From: Sphaerotilus sulfidivorans
GTDB taxonomy: Bacteria > Pseudomonadota > Gammaproteobacteria > Burkholderiales > Burkholderiaceae_C
Direction: 5' to 3'
Length of the DNA: 64,000 nt
Assembly (NCBI RefSeq): GCF_013426975.1
Contig: NZ_JACCPY010000019.1
Coordinates: 1 to 64,000, forward strand
This document shows positions 1 through 8,330 of this stretch, in pieces (the stretch's first letter is position 1; each line of letters starts with the position of its first letter). The translations under genes were made by a program, and so were the position numbers. Under the pieces are notes generated by a model. That model had not been told where the DNA came from. It saw only the letters and a program-made list of their open reading frames with translations, and made no database searches.

Positions 1-8
1 GGCACATC

Positions 9-1922
9 ATGACGGCGCCACACCTCCCTGCGACCTCGGTCTCTCCCGCGATCGATCCCGGCTGGGATCCGGCGGTCTGCGAGCCGCTGATCGAGCGGCT
101 GTGGGCGCTGCGGCGCCAGATGACCGCGCTGGCTGACCGCCATGCCGACCGGCTGGCGGCCATCGACCCGGCCCACCAGGCGGGCGCGCGCAACCTGCTG
201 CACTACCTGGCGCTGCGCTCCGGTGACCTGAGACCGCTGCAGCTCGAGCTTTCCCGGCTCGGGCTGTCCTCCCTGGGCCGCGCCGAGCCGCATGTGCTGG
301 CCTCGATCGACAAGGTGCTCGGTCTGCTGCACCGGCTGAGCGGCCGCGACTGGACGCCGCGCGACCCGGACGAACCGGTCGGCAGCCGAGCCAGCACCCA
401 GGCGCTGCAGCGGCATGCGGTGGCGCTGCTGGGCCGCACGCCGCCCGGGCGCGACGTGCGCATCATGGTGACGCTGCCGGGCGAAGCCGCCGCCGATCCG
501 GGCCGGATCGACGCGATGGTGCAGGCCGGCATGGACATCGCGCGCATCAACTGCGCCCACGACACGCCGGCGCAGTGGCAGGCGATGGCCGAGGCGGTGC
601 GGCTGGCCGCGCGCCGCGCCGGCCGCGAGGTGCGGGTCCTGATGGACCTGGGCGGCCCGAAGCTGCGCACTGGCCCGATCGAGAGCGGCCCGGAGGTGGT
701 GCGGCTGCGCCCGCGCCGCGACGAGCTGGGCCGGGTGATCGCACCGGCGCGGCTGGCGCTGCGTCCGGCCGGCTCGGCCCGCCCGGTCGGCGCCGAGGCC
801 GATGCGGTGCTGGGCGTCGACCCCGACTGGCTCGCGCCGCTGAAGGTCGGCGATCTGATCTCGCTGAAGGACGCCCGGCGCGCGCAGCGCCAGCTCGAGA
901 TCGTCGAGCGCCATGCCGACGGCGTGATCGCGGCCCTGAGCCGCAGCGCCTACCTGACCGCCGACGTGGTGCTGCGCCACGAGCCGCACCGCGATCGCCG
1001 CAGCGCGCTGCATGACCTGCCCGCGGCGCAGGGCCTGCTGCATCTGCGCCGCGGCGACCGGCTGCAGCTGCTGCCCGAGGGCCTCGGCCACGAGGCCCGC
1101 CCGGTCGGGCGCGGCCGGCGCGCGCAGCCGGCCAGCGTCTCCTGCACCCTGCCGGAAGCGCTGGCGGCGGTGCGGCGCGGCGACCGCATCTGGTTCGACG
1201 ACGGCCGCATCGGCGGCGTGGTGCGCAAGCGTCTGGACGGCGGCGGCGTGCTGGTCGAGATCGGCTCGGCACGCGAGGGCGGCGAGAAGCTGGCCGCCGA
1301 CAAGGGCATCAACCTGCCCGACACCGCGCTCGACCTGCCGGCGCTGACCGCGCAGGACCTGCAGGACCTCGACACCGTCGTCGCCACCGCCGACCTGGTC
1401 GGCCTGTCCTTCTGCCAGTCGGCCGACGATGTGCGCCGGCTGCGCGCCGAACTGGCCGCGCGCGGCGCCAGCACGCTGGGCCTGATGCTGAAGATCGAGA
1501 CGCAGCGCGGCTTTGCCGCCCTGCCCTCGATCCTGCTGGCGACGATGGAGGGGCCGACCGCCGGCGTGATGATCGCGCGCGGCGACCTGGCGGTCGAATG
1601 CGGCTACGAGCGGCTGGCCGAGGTGCAGGAGGAAATGCTATGGGCCTGCGAGGCCGCGCACCTGCCGGTGGTCTGGGCCACCCAGGTGCTCGAGACGCTG
1701 GCGCGCACCGGCCGGCCCTCGCGCGCCGAGATCACCGACGCGGCGATGGGCGAGCGCGCCGAATGCGTGATGCTCAACAAGGGCCCGCACATCATGGACG
1801 CGATCCGCATGCTCGACGACATCCTGCGCCGCATGCAGGAGCACCAGTCGAAGAAACGCCCGCTGCTGCGCGCGCTGCGCGCCTGGCGGGGCGCGCTGGA
1901 TGGACAGGGAGCCCCGGGCTGA
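9..1922 (+). CDS. Atypical pyruvate kinase with N-terminal extension and no C-terminal domain
   Basis: Probable pyruvate kinase (phosphoenolpyruvate + ADP to pyruvate + ATP), 637 aa. Family motifs are recognisable but divergent: VRIMVTLPG near residue 155, DLGGPKLRTG near 215, KGINLPD near 430, LKIET near 495, ARGDLAVE near 525 and ATQVLETL near 557. The usual MLSGETA is replaced by MLNKGPH near 587. The protein ends shortly after this, so the C-terminal allosteric domain is missing. About 150 residues at the N-terminus lie outside the usual enzyme. The B-domain region is enlarged and seems to contain two related copies. The ATG lies only 8 bases into the window with no upstream stop visible, so the true start may be earlier. 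The fold assignment is firm; normal catalytic activity is inferred. Confidence 0.8.
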   Translation: MTAPHLPATSVSPAIDPGWDPAVCEPLIERLWALRRQMTALADRHADRLAAIDPAHQAGARNLLHYLALRSGDLRPLQLELSRLGLSSLGRAEPHVLASIDKVLGLLHRLSGRDWTPRDPDEPVGSRASTQALQRHAVALLGRTPPGRDVRIMVTLPGEAAADPGRIDAMVQAGMDIARINCAHDTPAQWQAMAEAVRLAARRAGREVRVLMDLGGPKLRTGPIESGPEVVRLRPRRDELGRVIAPARLALRPAGSARPVGAEADAVLGVDPDWLAPLKVGDLISLKDARRAQRQLEIVERHADGVIAALSRSAYLTADVVLRHEPHRDRRSALHDLPAAQGLLHLRRGDRLQLLPEGLGHEARPVGRGRRAQPASVSCTLPEALAAVRRGDRIWFDDGRIGGVVRKRLDGGGVLVEIGSAREGGEKLAADKGINLPDTALDLPALTAQDLQDLDTVVATADLVGLSFCQSADDVRRLRAELAARGASTLGLMLKIETQRGFAALPSILLATMEGPTAGVMIARGDLAVECGYERLAEVQEEMLWACEAAHLPVVWATQVLETLARTGRPSRAEITDAAMGERAECVMLNKGPHIMDAIRMLDDILRRMQEHQSKKRPLLRALRAWRGALDGQGAPG

Positions 1923-1925
1923 GCG

Positions 1926-2585
1926 ATGCTCGCGGGCATGAAGATCGACTTCGTCTCCGATGTTTCCTGTCCGTGGTGCGCGATCGGCCTGCATGCGCTG
2001 GAGCAGGCCCTGGACCGGGTCCGCGCCGACGGCATCAGCGCCACGCTGCATCTGCAACCCTTCGAGCTGAATCCGGCGATGCCGCCCGAGGGCGAGGAGA
2101 TCGTCGGCCACCTGACGCGCAAGTACGGCATCACGCCCGAGCAGGTCGCGGCCAACACCGAGGCGATCCGCCAGCGCGGCGCCAGCGTCGGCTTCACCTT
2201 CGGGCTGGGCAAGCGAAGCCGGATCTGGAACACCTTCGACGCGCATCGGCTGCTGCATCACGCCGGGCTGATCTCGCCCGAGGCACAGTGCCGGCTCAAG
2301 CACGCGCTGCTGCGCGCCTACTTCACGCGGGGCCAGAACCCGGGCGCGCGCGACGTGCTGTGGCAGGCCGCGGCCGAGGCCGGGCTGGAGGCCGCCGAGG
2401 TCGACGCGGTGCTCTCGAGCGACCGCCATGCCGAGGCGGTGCGCGAGCGCGAGCTGTTCTACCAGCAGCACGGCATCCGCTCGGTGCCGGCGATCATCCT
2501 GAACGAACGCCACCTGATCTCCGGCGGCCAGCCGGTCGAGGTCTTCGAGCGGGCGCTGCGGCAGGTGGCGGCGCTGGAGGGCTGA
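1926..2585 (+). CDS. DsbA-family oxidoreductase, FrnE-like
   Basis: 219-aa thioredoxin-fold protein of the DsbA/2-hydroxychromene-2-carboxylate isomerase superfamily, subgroup FrnE. The CPWC redox motif is at about residues 15-18, after a first beta strand (KIDFVSDVS). The helical insertion and the C-terminal motif [11 protein letters not shown], with the cis-proline preceding the last strands, are typical. There is no signal peptide, so it is probably cytoplasmic and acts as a thiol-disulfide oxidoreductase or isomerase. It starts 3 bases after the pyruvate kinase stop and is likely co-transcribed. A second ATG at 1938 (MKIDFVSD) fits family N-termini better and may be the true start. Confidence 0.88.
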   Translation: MLAGMKIDFVSDVSCPWCAIGLHALEQALDRVRADGISATLHLQPFELNPAMPPEGEEIVGHLTRKYGITPEQVAANTEAIRQRGASVGFTFGLGKRSRIWNTFDAHRLLHHAGLISPEAQCRLKHALLRAYFTRGQNPGARDVLWQAAAEAGLEAAEVDAVLSSDRHAEAVRERELFYQQHGIRSVPAIILNERHLISGGQPVEVFERALRQVAALEG

Positions 2586-2640
2586 GCGCCCTCACCCCCG
2601 GCCCCTTTCCGCGACGCCACCCTCTGCGACAATTCCGCGC

Positions 2641-3930
2641 ATGGACACGCTCGACACCCAGGACATCGCCGCCTACATGAACCGGGTCGGCGCCGCCGCC
2701 CGCAGCGCCGCCACCGCGATGGCGGCCGCCTCCACCGCCGCGAAGAACCGCACGCTGCTGGCGCTGGCGCGGCTGCTGCGCGAGAACGGCCCGGCGCTCG
2801 ACGCCGCCAACGCCCGCGATCTGGACGCGGCCTCGGCCGCCGGCCTGTCCGGCCCGATGCTCGACCGCCTGAAGCTCGGCCCGAAGGTGGTCGCCACCGT
2901 CGCCGAAGGCTGCGAGCAGCTGGCCGCGATGCCGGACCCGATCGGCGAGATCACCGGCGTGAAGCGCCGCCCGACCGGCATCAGCGTCGGCCAGATGCGC
3001 GTGCCGCTAGGCGTGTTCGGCATGATCTACGAGAGCCGCCCGAACGTGACGATCGAGGCCGCCTCGCTCGCCATCAAGAGCGGCAACGCCTGCATCCTGC
3101 GCGGCGGCTCGGAGGCGATCCACTCGAACCTGGCGCTGTGGAAACTGGTGCAGGCAGCGCTGGTCGAGGCCGGGCTGCCGGCCACCGCGGTGCAGCTGGT
3201 CGAGACCACCGACCGCGCGGCGGTGGGCCGCCTGATCGCGATGCCCGAGTTCGTCGACGTCATCATCCCGCGCGGCGGCAAGGGCCTGATCGAGCGCATC
3301 TCGGCCGAGGCGCGGGTGCCGGTCATCAAGCACCTCGACGGCAACTGCCACACCTACATCGACGCGCAGGTCGACCTCGCGCAGGCGCTGGTGGTCACCG
3401 ACAACGCCAAGACGCAGAAGTACAGCCCCTGCAACGCCACCGAGTCGCTGCTGGTGCATGCGGATCAGGCGGCGGCCTTCCTGCCGCGGATCGGCGCGAT
3501 CTTCGCCGCCAAGGGCGTGGAGATGCGCGCCTGCCCGCGTGCCCAGGCGATCCTGGCCGACGTGCCCGGCGCGACGGTGGTGGCTGCGGTCGAGCGCGAC
3601 TGGGCCGAGGAATACCTGGCGCCCGTCATCAGCGTGAAGGTGGTCGACACGCTCGACGAGGCCATCGCGCACATCAACCGCTTCGGCAGCCACCACACCG
3701 ACGCGATCCTGACCACCAACCACCCCAACGCGATGCGCTTCCTGCGCGAGGTGGACTCGGCCAGCGTGATGGTCAACGCCAGCACCCGCTTCGCCGACGG
3801 CTTCGAGTACGGCCTGGGCGCCGAGATCGGCATCTCCACCGACAAGTTCCACGCTCGCGGCCCGGTCGGCCTGGAGGGGCTGACCTCGATGAAGTGGGTG
3901 GTGCTCGGCCAAGGCGAGATCCGGCAATGA
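2641..3930 (+). CDS. proA: Gamma-glutamyl phosphate reductase (glutamate-5-semialdehyde dehydrogenase)
   Basis: 429-aa ProA, the usual length. It reduces gamma-glutamyl phosphate to glutamate-5-semialdehyde with NADPH in proline synthesis. Visible signatures are [17 protein letters not shown] around residues 120-137, the nucleotide-binding loop ILRGGSEA, and the catalytic cysteine in [14 protein letters not shown] near residue 265. The C-terminal [21 protein letters not shown] block is classic for the family. Its stop codon overlaps the start of queC (ATGA), so the two are translationally coupled. proB is not in the window. Confidence 0.97.
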   Translation: MDTLDTQDIAAYMNRVGAAARSAATAMAAASTAAKNRTLLALARLLRENGPALDAANARDLDAASAAGLSGPMLDRLKLGPKVVATVAEGCEQLAAMPDPIGEITGVKRRPTGISVGQMRVPLGVFGMIYESRPNVTIEAASLAIKSGNACILRGGSEAIHSNLALWKLVQAALVEAGLPATAVQLVETTDRAAVGRLIAMPEFVDVIIPRGGKGLIERISAEARVPVIKHLDGNCHTYIDAQVDLAQALVVTDNAKTQKYSPCNATESLLVHADQAAAFLPRIGAIFAAKGVEMRACPRAQAILADVPGATVVAAVERDWAEEYLAPVISVKVVDTLDEAIAHINRFGSHHTDAILTTNHPNAMRFLREVDSASVMVNASTRFADGFEYGLGAEIGISTDKFHARGPVGLEGLTSMKWVVLGQGEIRQ

Positions 3931-4652
3931 GCGCAGTGACACACGCCGCGCGCGACCCGCGCACCGCGCTGGTGCTGTTCTCCGGCGGCCAGGACTCGAC
4001 CACCTGCCTGGCCTGGGCGCTGGAGCGCTTCCAGCGGGTCGAGACGCTGGGCTTCGACTACGGCCAGCGCCACCACATCGAGATGGACTGCCGCCTGACG
4101 GTGCGCGAGGAGCTGCAAGCCGCCTTTCCGCACTGGGCCGCGCGCCTGGGCGAGGACCATGTGCTCGACCTGAGCCTGATCGGCCAGATCTCCGACACCG
4201 CGCTCACCACCGAGCGCGAGATCGAGCTGCAGGCCAACGGCCTGCCCAACACCTTCGTGCCGGGCCGCAACCTGCTGTTCCTCGGCTTCGCCGCGACGCT
4301 GGCCTACCGGCGCGGCGCGTCGGTGCTGGTCGGCGGCATGTGCGAGACCGACTACTCCGGCTACCCGGACTGCCGCGACAACACGATGAAGGCGCTGCAG
4401 GTGGCGCTCTCGCTCGGCCTGGACACGCCGATGACGCTCGAGACGCCGCTGATGTTCCTGACCAAGGCGCAGACCTGGGACCTGGCCGAGCAGCTCGGCG
4501 GCCAGACGCTGGTCGAGCTGATCGTCGAGCACACCCACACCTGCTACCTGGGCGAGCGCGGGGCACGCCACCCCTGGGGCCACGGCTGCGGCCACTGCCC
4601 GGCCTGCGAGCTGCGCCGCGCCGGCCACGCCGCCTGGCTGGCCGACCTCTGA
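3927..4652 (+). CDS. queC: 7-cyano-7-deazaguanine synthase
   Basis: 241-aa QueC. It converts 7-carboxy-7-deazaguanine to preQ0 with ATP and ammonia, for queuosine in tRNA. The PP-loop is SGGQDSTTC near residues 16-24. A zinc site is formed by the C-terminal cysteines in CYLGERG...GCGHCPAC. The motif [12 protein letters not shown], conserved in QueC, is near residue 107. The ATG overlaps the proA stop by four bases, which fixes the start; an in-frame open stretch further upstream is an alternate frame of proA. The other preQ0 genes (queD, queE) are not in the window. Confidence 0.96.
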   Translation: MSAVTHAARDPRTALVLFSGGQDSTTCLAWALERFQRVETLGFDYGQRHHIEMDCRLTVREELQAAFPHWAARLGEDHVLDLSLIGQISDTALTTEREIELQANGLPNTFVPGRNLLFLGFAATLAYRRGASVLVGGMCETDYSGYPDCRDNTMKALQVALSLGLDTPMTLETPLMFLTKAQTWDLAEQLGGQTLVELIVEHTHTCYLGERGARHPWGHGCGHCPACELRRAGHAAWLADL

Positions 4653-4671
4653 GCGGGAGCGCGCGCTCGCC

Positions 4672-5271
4672 ATGTCCATCCCGGTCCTGATCGTCGTCGC
4701 GCTGCTGTTCTTCTGGGTCATCGGCGCGACCCAGCGCCTGAAGCGCCTGCGCAGCGCCGCCACGACCCTGTTCGCGCCGCTGTCGAGCGACCTGAGACAG
4801 CGCCATGCCATCGCGCTGGCGCTGGCGCATGCCTCGCGGCCGATGCTCGGCGACGAGCATGCGCTGATCGTGCGGCTGGTGGAGACCGCGCAGGCAGCCG
4901 GACATGCGCTGGACGCCGCCCAGGCACGCAGCATGCGCGGCACCGCGCTGCAGGCCATCGGCGAGGCGGAAGTCGCGCTGCTGCAGGCCCTGGACGGGCT
5001 GGCGCTGCATCTGCAGGATCTGACTTCCGGCAGCGGCCCGGTGGCCGCCATCACCGAGCTGCTGCGCCAGCGCGACACGCTGCAGGAGCAGCTCGCCGCC
5101 GATCGCCATCTCTACAACCATGCCGCGCAGACCTACAACGATGCGCTGCACCTCTTCCCGACCACGCTGGTGGCGACGCTGCTGCGCCTGCGCGACGCCC
5201 CGCTGCTGGCCAGCGGCGCGGCGCCCTCGCGCGGCGGCGTGCTCGTCAGCCGCCCGACGCCGATGATCTGA
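4672..5271 (+). CDS. LemA family protein
   Basis: 199-aa LemA-like protein. A single N-terminal membrane helix (residues about 3-20, VLIVVALLFFWVIGA) is followed by a long helical cytoplasmic or periplasmic bundle. The family signature is near the end: YNHAAQTYNDALHLFPTTLVATLL, close to the YN-x-AV-x-x-FP consensus of LemA. The function of LemA is not established; in many bacteria it is paired with an M48 (HtpX-like) protease. Here the downstream gene looks like only the tail of such a protease. It begins 19 bases after queC. Confidence 0.85.
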   Translation: MSIPVLIVVALLFFWVIGATQRLKRLRSAATTLFAPLSSDLRQRHAIALALAHASRPMLGDEHALIVRLVETAQAAGHALDAAQARSMRGTALQAIGEAEVALLQALDGLALHLQDLTSGSGPVAAITELLRQRDTLQEQLAADRHLYNHAAQTYNDALHLFPTTLVATLLRLRDAPLLASGAAPSRGGVLVSRPTPMI

Positions 5272-5382
5272 ACTGCGGTCCCGCGGCCCCTCAGCGATAC
5301 CGCGGCGTGCCGTTGCCGGGCGGAAACGCGTCTTCGAAAAAAACAATTTCCGGCTGGACAATCCCGTGTTCAAGGGGGCAAA

Positions 5383-5419
5383 GTGAGAAAAATTGCTGAA
5401 TATGCAAGTTTTGTCTCAC
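5383..5419. repeat. Imperfect inverted repeat abutting the start of the 5421 gene
   Basis: Left arm GTGAGAAAAATTGC (5383-5396) pairs with right arm GCAAGTTTTGTCTCAC (5404-5419) around a 7-base loop, with only two single-base bulges. It sits in an unusually AT-rich 149-bp gap between lemA and the next gene, and its right arm ends one base before the ATG at 5421. There is no T-tract after it, so it does not look like a terminator. It could be an operator or an mRNA structure covering the ribosome-binding region. Confidence 0.55.
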
Positions 5420-5420
5420 G

Positions 5421-6290
5421 ATGCAGCATGCTCTGACACGCGCCCAGCCTGAACTGGATGCCGACGGCCTGGCGGTCTGGCAGCAGCTCGGGCGCCTGGC
5501 CGGACCGGGTGAGCGCCAGGCGGCGGCACTGGCGCTGCTGCTGTGGCCGGGCAACGATGCCGAGCGCCGCGCCTGGGACGAGACGGTGCGCGGCGTGCAG
5601 GGTGCCGCCTCGCTGCGCGATCGCATCGGCCGACTGCCGCCCGCTGCCCGGCTGCCCGCGCTGGAGCGGCTGCTGCTGCGGATCACGCTGGAGCAGCCGC
5701 TGGAGGATCGCCAGGCGCTGCTGCAGTCGGCGCGGCGGGTGATGTGCGCCGACGGCAGCGTCAGCGCGCTCGACCGGCTGGCCTGGCTGGCGATGCGCCA
5801 TCTGCTGGGCGGACCGGTGCGGCTGCACCGCGGCGGACTGCGCGAGGACAACGAGCTGTCGCAGCTGCCGCTGGCGATGCGGCAGGCCATCGCCAGCCTG
5901 AGCGCCTACCTGGCGCGCATGGTGCCCGAGCCGCCACGGCGCGAGCGGGTCGATGCGGCCGGCGCCGCCTGGCATGACCGGGTGGTGCACGAAGTCTGGG
6001 GCTCGGCCTCCGTGCCGCCGCCTTGCCAGGTGCCCGATGTCGACCAGCTCGGCCGCGCGCTGCAGACGCTCGCCGGTCTGGGCTGGGTGCACCGGCCGCT
6101 GCTGGCACGGGCCTGGGTCGATGCGGCCGACACCCGACCCGGCCTGCGGACCCGGCTCGACGAGCCGCTACCGGTCGCCGCCGAGGCGCTGCGCCTGGCC
6201 TGCGTGCTGATCGACACCCCGCTGCCACCGACGCTGGCCGCGCACTTCATCCGCGAGCCGGAACAGCCGCGTCCCGGCAGCATGGCCTGA
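5421..6290 (+). CDS. Uncharacterised protein resembling the C-terminal domain of M48 proteases
   Basis: 289-aa soluble protein without signal peptide or membrane helix. The segment ARRVMCADGSVSALDRLAWLAMRHLL (split at about residues 100-125) has the TerB-like pattern of an ADG turn followed by helices. The overall layout (a leucine-rich stretch, RLPALERLLLR, the ADG motif, then CVLIDTPLPPTL near the end) resembles the C-terminal extension of LemA-associated M48 proteases. No HExxH zinc motif is present, so it would not be a protease itself. There is no good Shine-Dalgarno before the ATG and a hairpin lies directly upstream, so the start is uncertain. The family link is from memory of such proteins and is an inference. 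Confidence 0.55.
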   Translation: MQHALTRAQPELDADGLAVWQQLGRLAGPGERQAAALALLLWPGNDAERRAWDETVRGVQGAASLRDRIGRLPPAARLPALERLLLRITLEQPLEDRQALLQSARRVMCADGSVSALDRLAWLAMRHLLGGPVRLHRGGLREDNELSQLPLAMRQAIASLSAYLARMVPEPPRRERVDAAGAAWHDRVVHEVWGSASVPPPCQVPDVDQLGRALQTLAGLGWVHRPLLARAWVDAADTRPGLRTRLDEPLPVAAEALRLACVLIDTPLPPTLAAHFIREPEQPRPGSMA

Positions 6291-6317
6291 GCACGCCGGC
6301 CGCGTAGACTGCCGGCC

Positions 6318-7706
6318 GTGAGACACGATTCCCCCTCCCCTGCCGGCGCGGCCTCGCCGGCCTCGCTGCCGCTGTCGCAGCTGCTGCACCACACCGCCGA
6401 GATGGTCGCCGCGGTGCGCGCCGGCCGCTCGCTGTCCGATCTGCTGGCCACCTGCCCGCCGCAGGCCCGGCCCGGCACCCAGGCGCTGAGCTTCCATGTG
6501 ATGCGCTGGATGGGCGGCGCCCAGGCCGCGCGCGAGCGGCTCGCGCCGCGCCGGCCCGCACCGGCGGTCGACGCGCTGCTGATCACCGCGCTGGCGCTGC
6601 TGTGGCCCGAGTCCGAGCCGCCCTATGCCGAGCACACGCTGGTCGACCAGGCGGTGGCCTGCGCACGCCGGCGCACCCCCGCCAGCGCCGGCTTCGTCAA
6701 CGCGGTGCTGCGGCGCTTCCTGCGCGAGCGCGAGGTCCTGGTGCCGGCGCTGCGGCAGGAGGTGCCGGCGGCACGGCACCAGCATCCGCGCTGGTGGATC
6801 GATCAGGTCCGGCGCGACTGGCCCGACCGCTGGGAAGCGCTGCTGGACGCCGCCAACCAGCCCGGCCCGATGATGCTGCGGGTCCACGCCGGCCACGGCA
6901 GCGCGGAAAGCTATGTCGCCGCGCTGGCCGAGGCCGGGCTGCAGGCCCGTGCCGTCGGCGCCCGCGCGCCGCAGGCGGTGCTGCTGGAGACGCCGGCGCC
7001 GGTGCAGGCGCTGCCCGGCTTCGCCGACGGGCGGGTATCGGTGCAGGATCTCTCGGCGCAGCTGGCCGCGCCGCTGCTGCTCGGCGGCCTGCCCGGCGGC
7101 GAGCTGCCGGCCCTGCCGGCCGGCGCCCGGGTGCTCGACGCCTGCGCTGCGCCCGGCGGCAAGACCGCCCATCTGCTCGAGCTGGCCGACCTGGACGTGC
7201 TGGCCCTCGATGCCGACGCCGACCGTCTGAAGCGGGTCGACGAGACCCTGGCGCGGCTGCACCTGCAAGGCCGCACCCGCGCCGCCGATGCCCGCGACAC
7301 CGCCGCCTGGTGGGACGGCCAGCGCTTCGATGCCATCCTGCTCGATGCGCCGTGCAGCGCCTCGGGCATCGTGCGTCGCCACCCCGACGTGCGCTGGCTG
7401 CGCCGCGCCAGCGACATCACCGAGCTGGCACGCACCCAGACCGGCCTGCTCGAGGCGCTGTGGCCGCTGCTGAAGCCGGGCGGCCGGCTGCTCTACGCCA
7501 CCTGCTCGATCTTCCGGGCAGAGGGCGCCGGACAGATTTCATCATTTCTGCAACGCCATCCGGAGGCGCGTGCGCTGCGCGCGCCCGGCCATCTGCTGCC
7601 ACTGCCCGACAATCGGGTCGAGGCGGCTGGCGCGACATCGTCGCCGGCAGCCGGTTCGGGCGACGGATTCTTCTACGCCCTCCTGCACAAGTCACCCGCG
7701 TCCTGA
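6318..7706 (+). CDS. rsmB: 16S rRNA (cytosine(967)-C(5))-methyltransferase
   Basis: 462-aa RsmB (Sun/Fmu). It methylates C967 of 16S rRNA with S-adenosylmethionine. The N-terminal half is a NusB-like RNA-binding domain (about residues 15-150). The C-terminal half carries the Rossmann fold: LDACAAPGGKTAH near residue 274, DAPCSASGIVRRHPD near 344 with the essential cysteine, and YATCSIF near 393 with the catalytic cysteine. The start is a GTG at 6318; no better ATG exists close by. It is followed 15 bases later by the DUF4390 gene, the order typical of Burkholderiales. Confidence 0.95.
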   Translation: MRHDSPSPAGAASPASLPLSQLLHHTAEMVAAVRAGRSLSDLLATCPPQARPGTQALSFHVMRWMGGAQAARERLAPRRPAPAVDALLITALALLWPESEPPYAEHTLVDQAVACARRRTPASAGFVNAVLRRFLREREVLVPALRQEVPAARHQHPRWWIDQVRRDWPDRWEALLDAANQPGPMMLRVHAGHGSAESYVAALAEAGLQARAVGARAPQAVLLETPAPVQALPGFADGRVSVQDLSAQLAAPLLLGGLPGGELPALPAGARVLDACAAPGGKTAHLLELADLDVLALDADADRLKRVDETLARLHLQGRTRAADARDTAAWWDGQRFDAILLDAPCSASGIVRRHPDVRWLRRASDITELARTQTGLLEALWPLLKPGGRLLYATCSIFRAEGAGQISSFLQRHPEARALRAPGHLLPLPDNRVEAAGATSSPAAGSGDGFFYALLHKSPAS

Positions 7707-7721
7707 TCGACCTGACGGCCC

Positions 7722-8330
7722 GTGCCGAGACCGCCTGAACTTCGCCCGCACAGCAGCCCGCGCCGCCGGCTGCTGGCACTGACGGCCGCCTCGCTGCTGG
7801 TCACGCACCTGCCGGCCCGGCCGGCAGCGCTCGACCTGGTGCGGCTCGATGCGCTGCGCGGCGATCAGGGCGTGCTGCTGAACTTCGAGACCCGCTTCGA
7901 TCTGCCGCCCGCGGTGGAAGATGCACTCAACCGCGGCATCGCGCTGCATTTCTCGGCCGAGGCGGTACTGATGCAGGCGCGCTGGTACTGGCGCGACAAG
8001 GAGCGGGCCCGCGTCAGTCGCACCTGGCGGCTGGCCTACCAGCCGCTGACGCTGAGCTACAAGGTCAGCCAGGGCGGGCTGTCGCAGAGCTACCGCTCGC
8101 TCGGCGAGGCGCTGCGGGCGATGCAGCGCCTCACCCACTGGCGCATCGCCGATGCGCAGACCGCCGACGAGGACCGCCTCCAGCTCGAATTCACCTACCG
8201 CCTCGACACCGAGCAGCTGCCGCGCCCGATGCAGATCGGCATCGGCAGCCAGCCCGACTGGAACCTGCGCGCCAGCCGCTCGGTGCCGGTGCATGAGCAG
8301 CCGCCTTCGGGCAGCGGAGCGCGCCCTTGA
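7722..8330 (+). CDS. DUF4390 domain-containing protein
   Basis: 202-aa exported protein. Residues about 14-36 form a signal peptide (twin basic SPRRR followed by LLALTAASLLVTHLPA). The rest matches DUF4390: VLLNFETRFDLPPAVEDAL, then GIALHFSAEAVLMQARWYWRDK, then RLAYQPLTLSYKV. The function is unknown. It lies between rsmB and the NtrY-like kinase, and its TGA overlaps the TTG start of that kinase, so it is probably part of the signalling operon. A GTG start is used. Confidence 0.85.
   Translation: MPRPPELRPHSSPRRRLLALTAASLLVTHLPARPAALDLVRLDALRGDQGVLLNFETRFDLPPAVEDALNRGIALHFSAEAVLMQARWYWRDKERARVSRTWRLAYQPLTLSYKVSQGGLSQSYRSLGEALRAMQRLTHWRIADAQTADEDRLQLEFTYRLDTEQLPRPMQIGIGSQPDWNLRASRSVPVHEQPPSGSGARP

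Noticed and set aside
5291-5380. A minus-strand stretch ending ...VFFEDAFPPGNGTPRYR followed by a stop, in the gap after lemA.
   Set aside because: It looks slightly protein-like but has no start codon in the gap and would have to extend antisense into the next gene; not supportable as a gene fragment.
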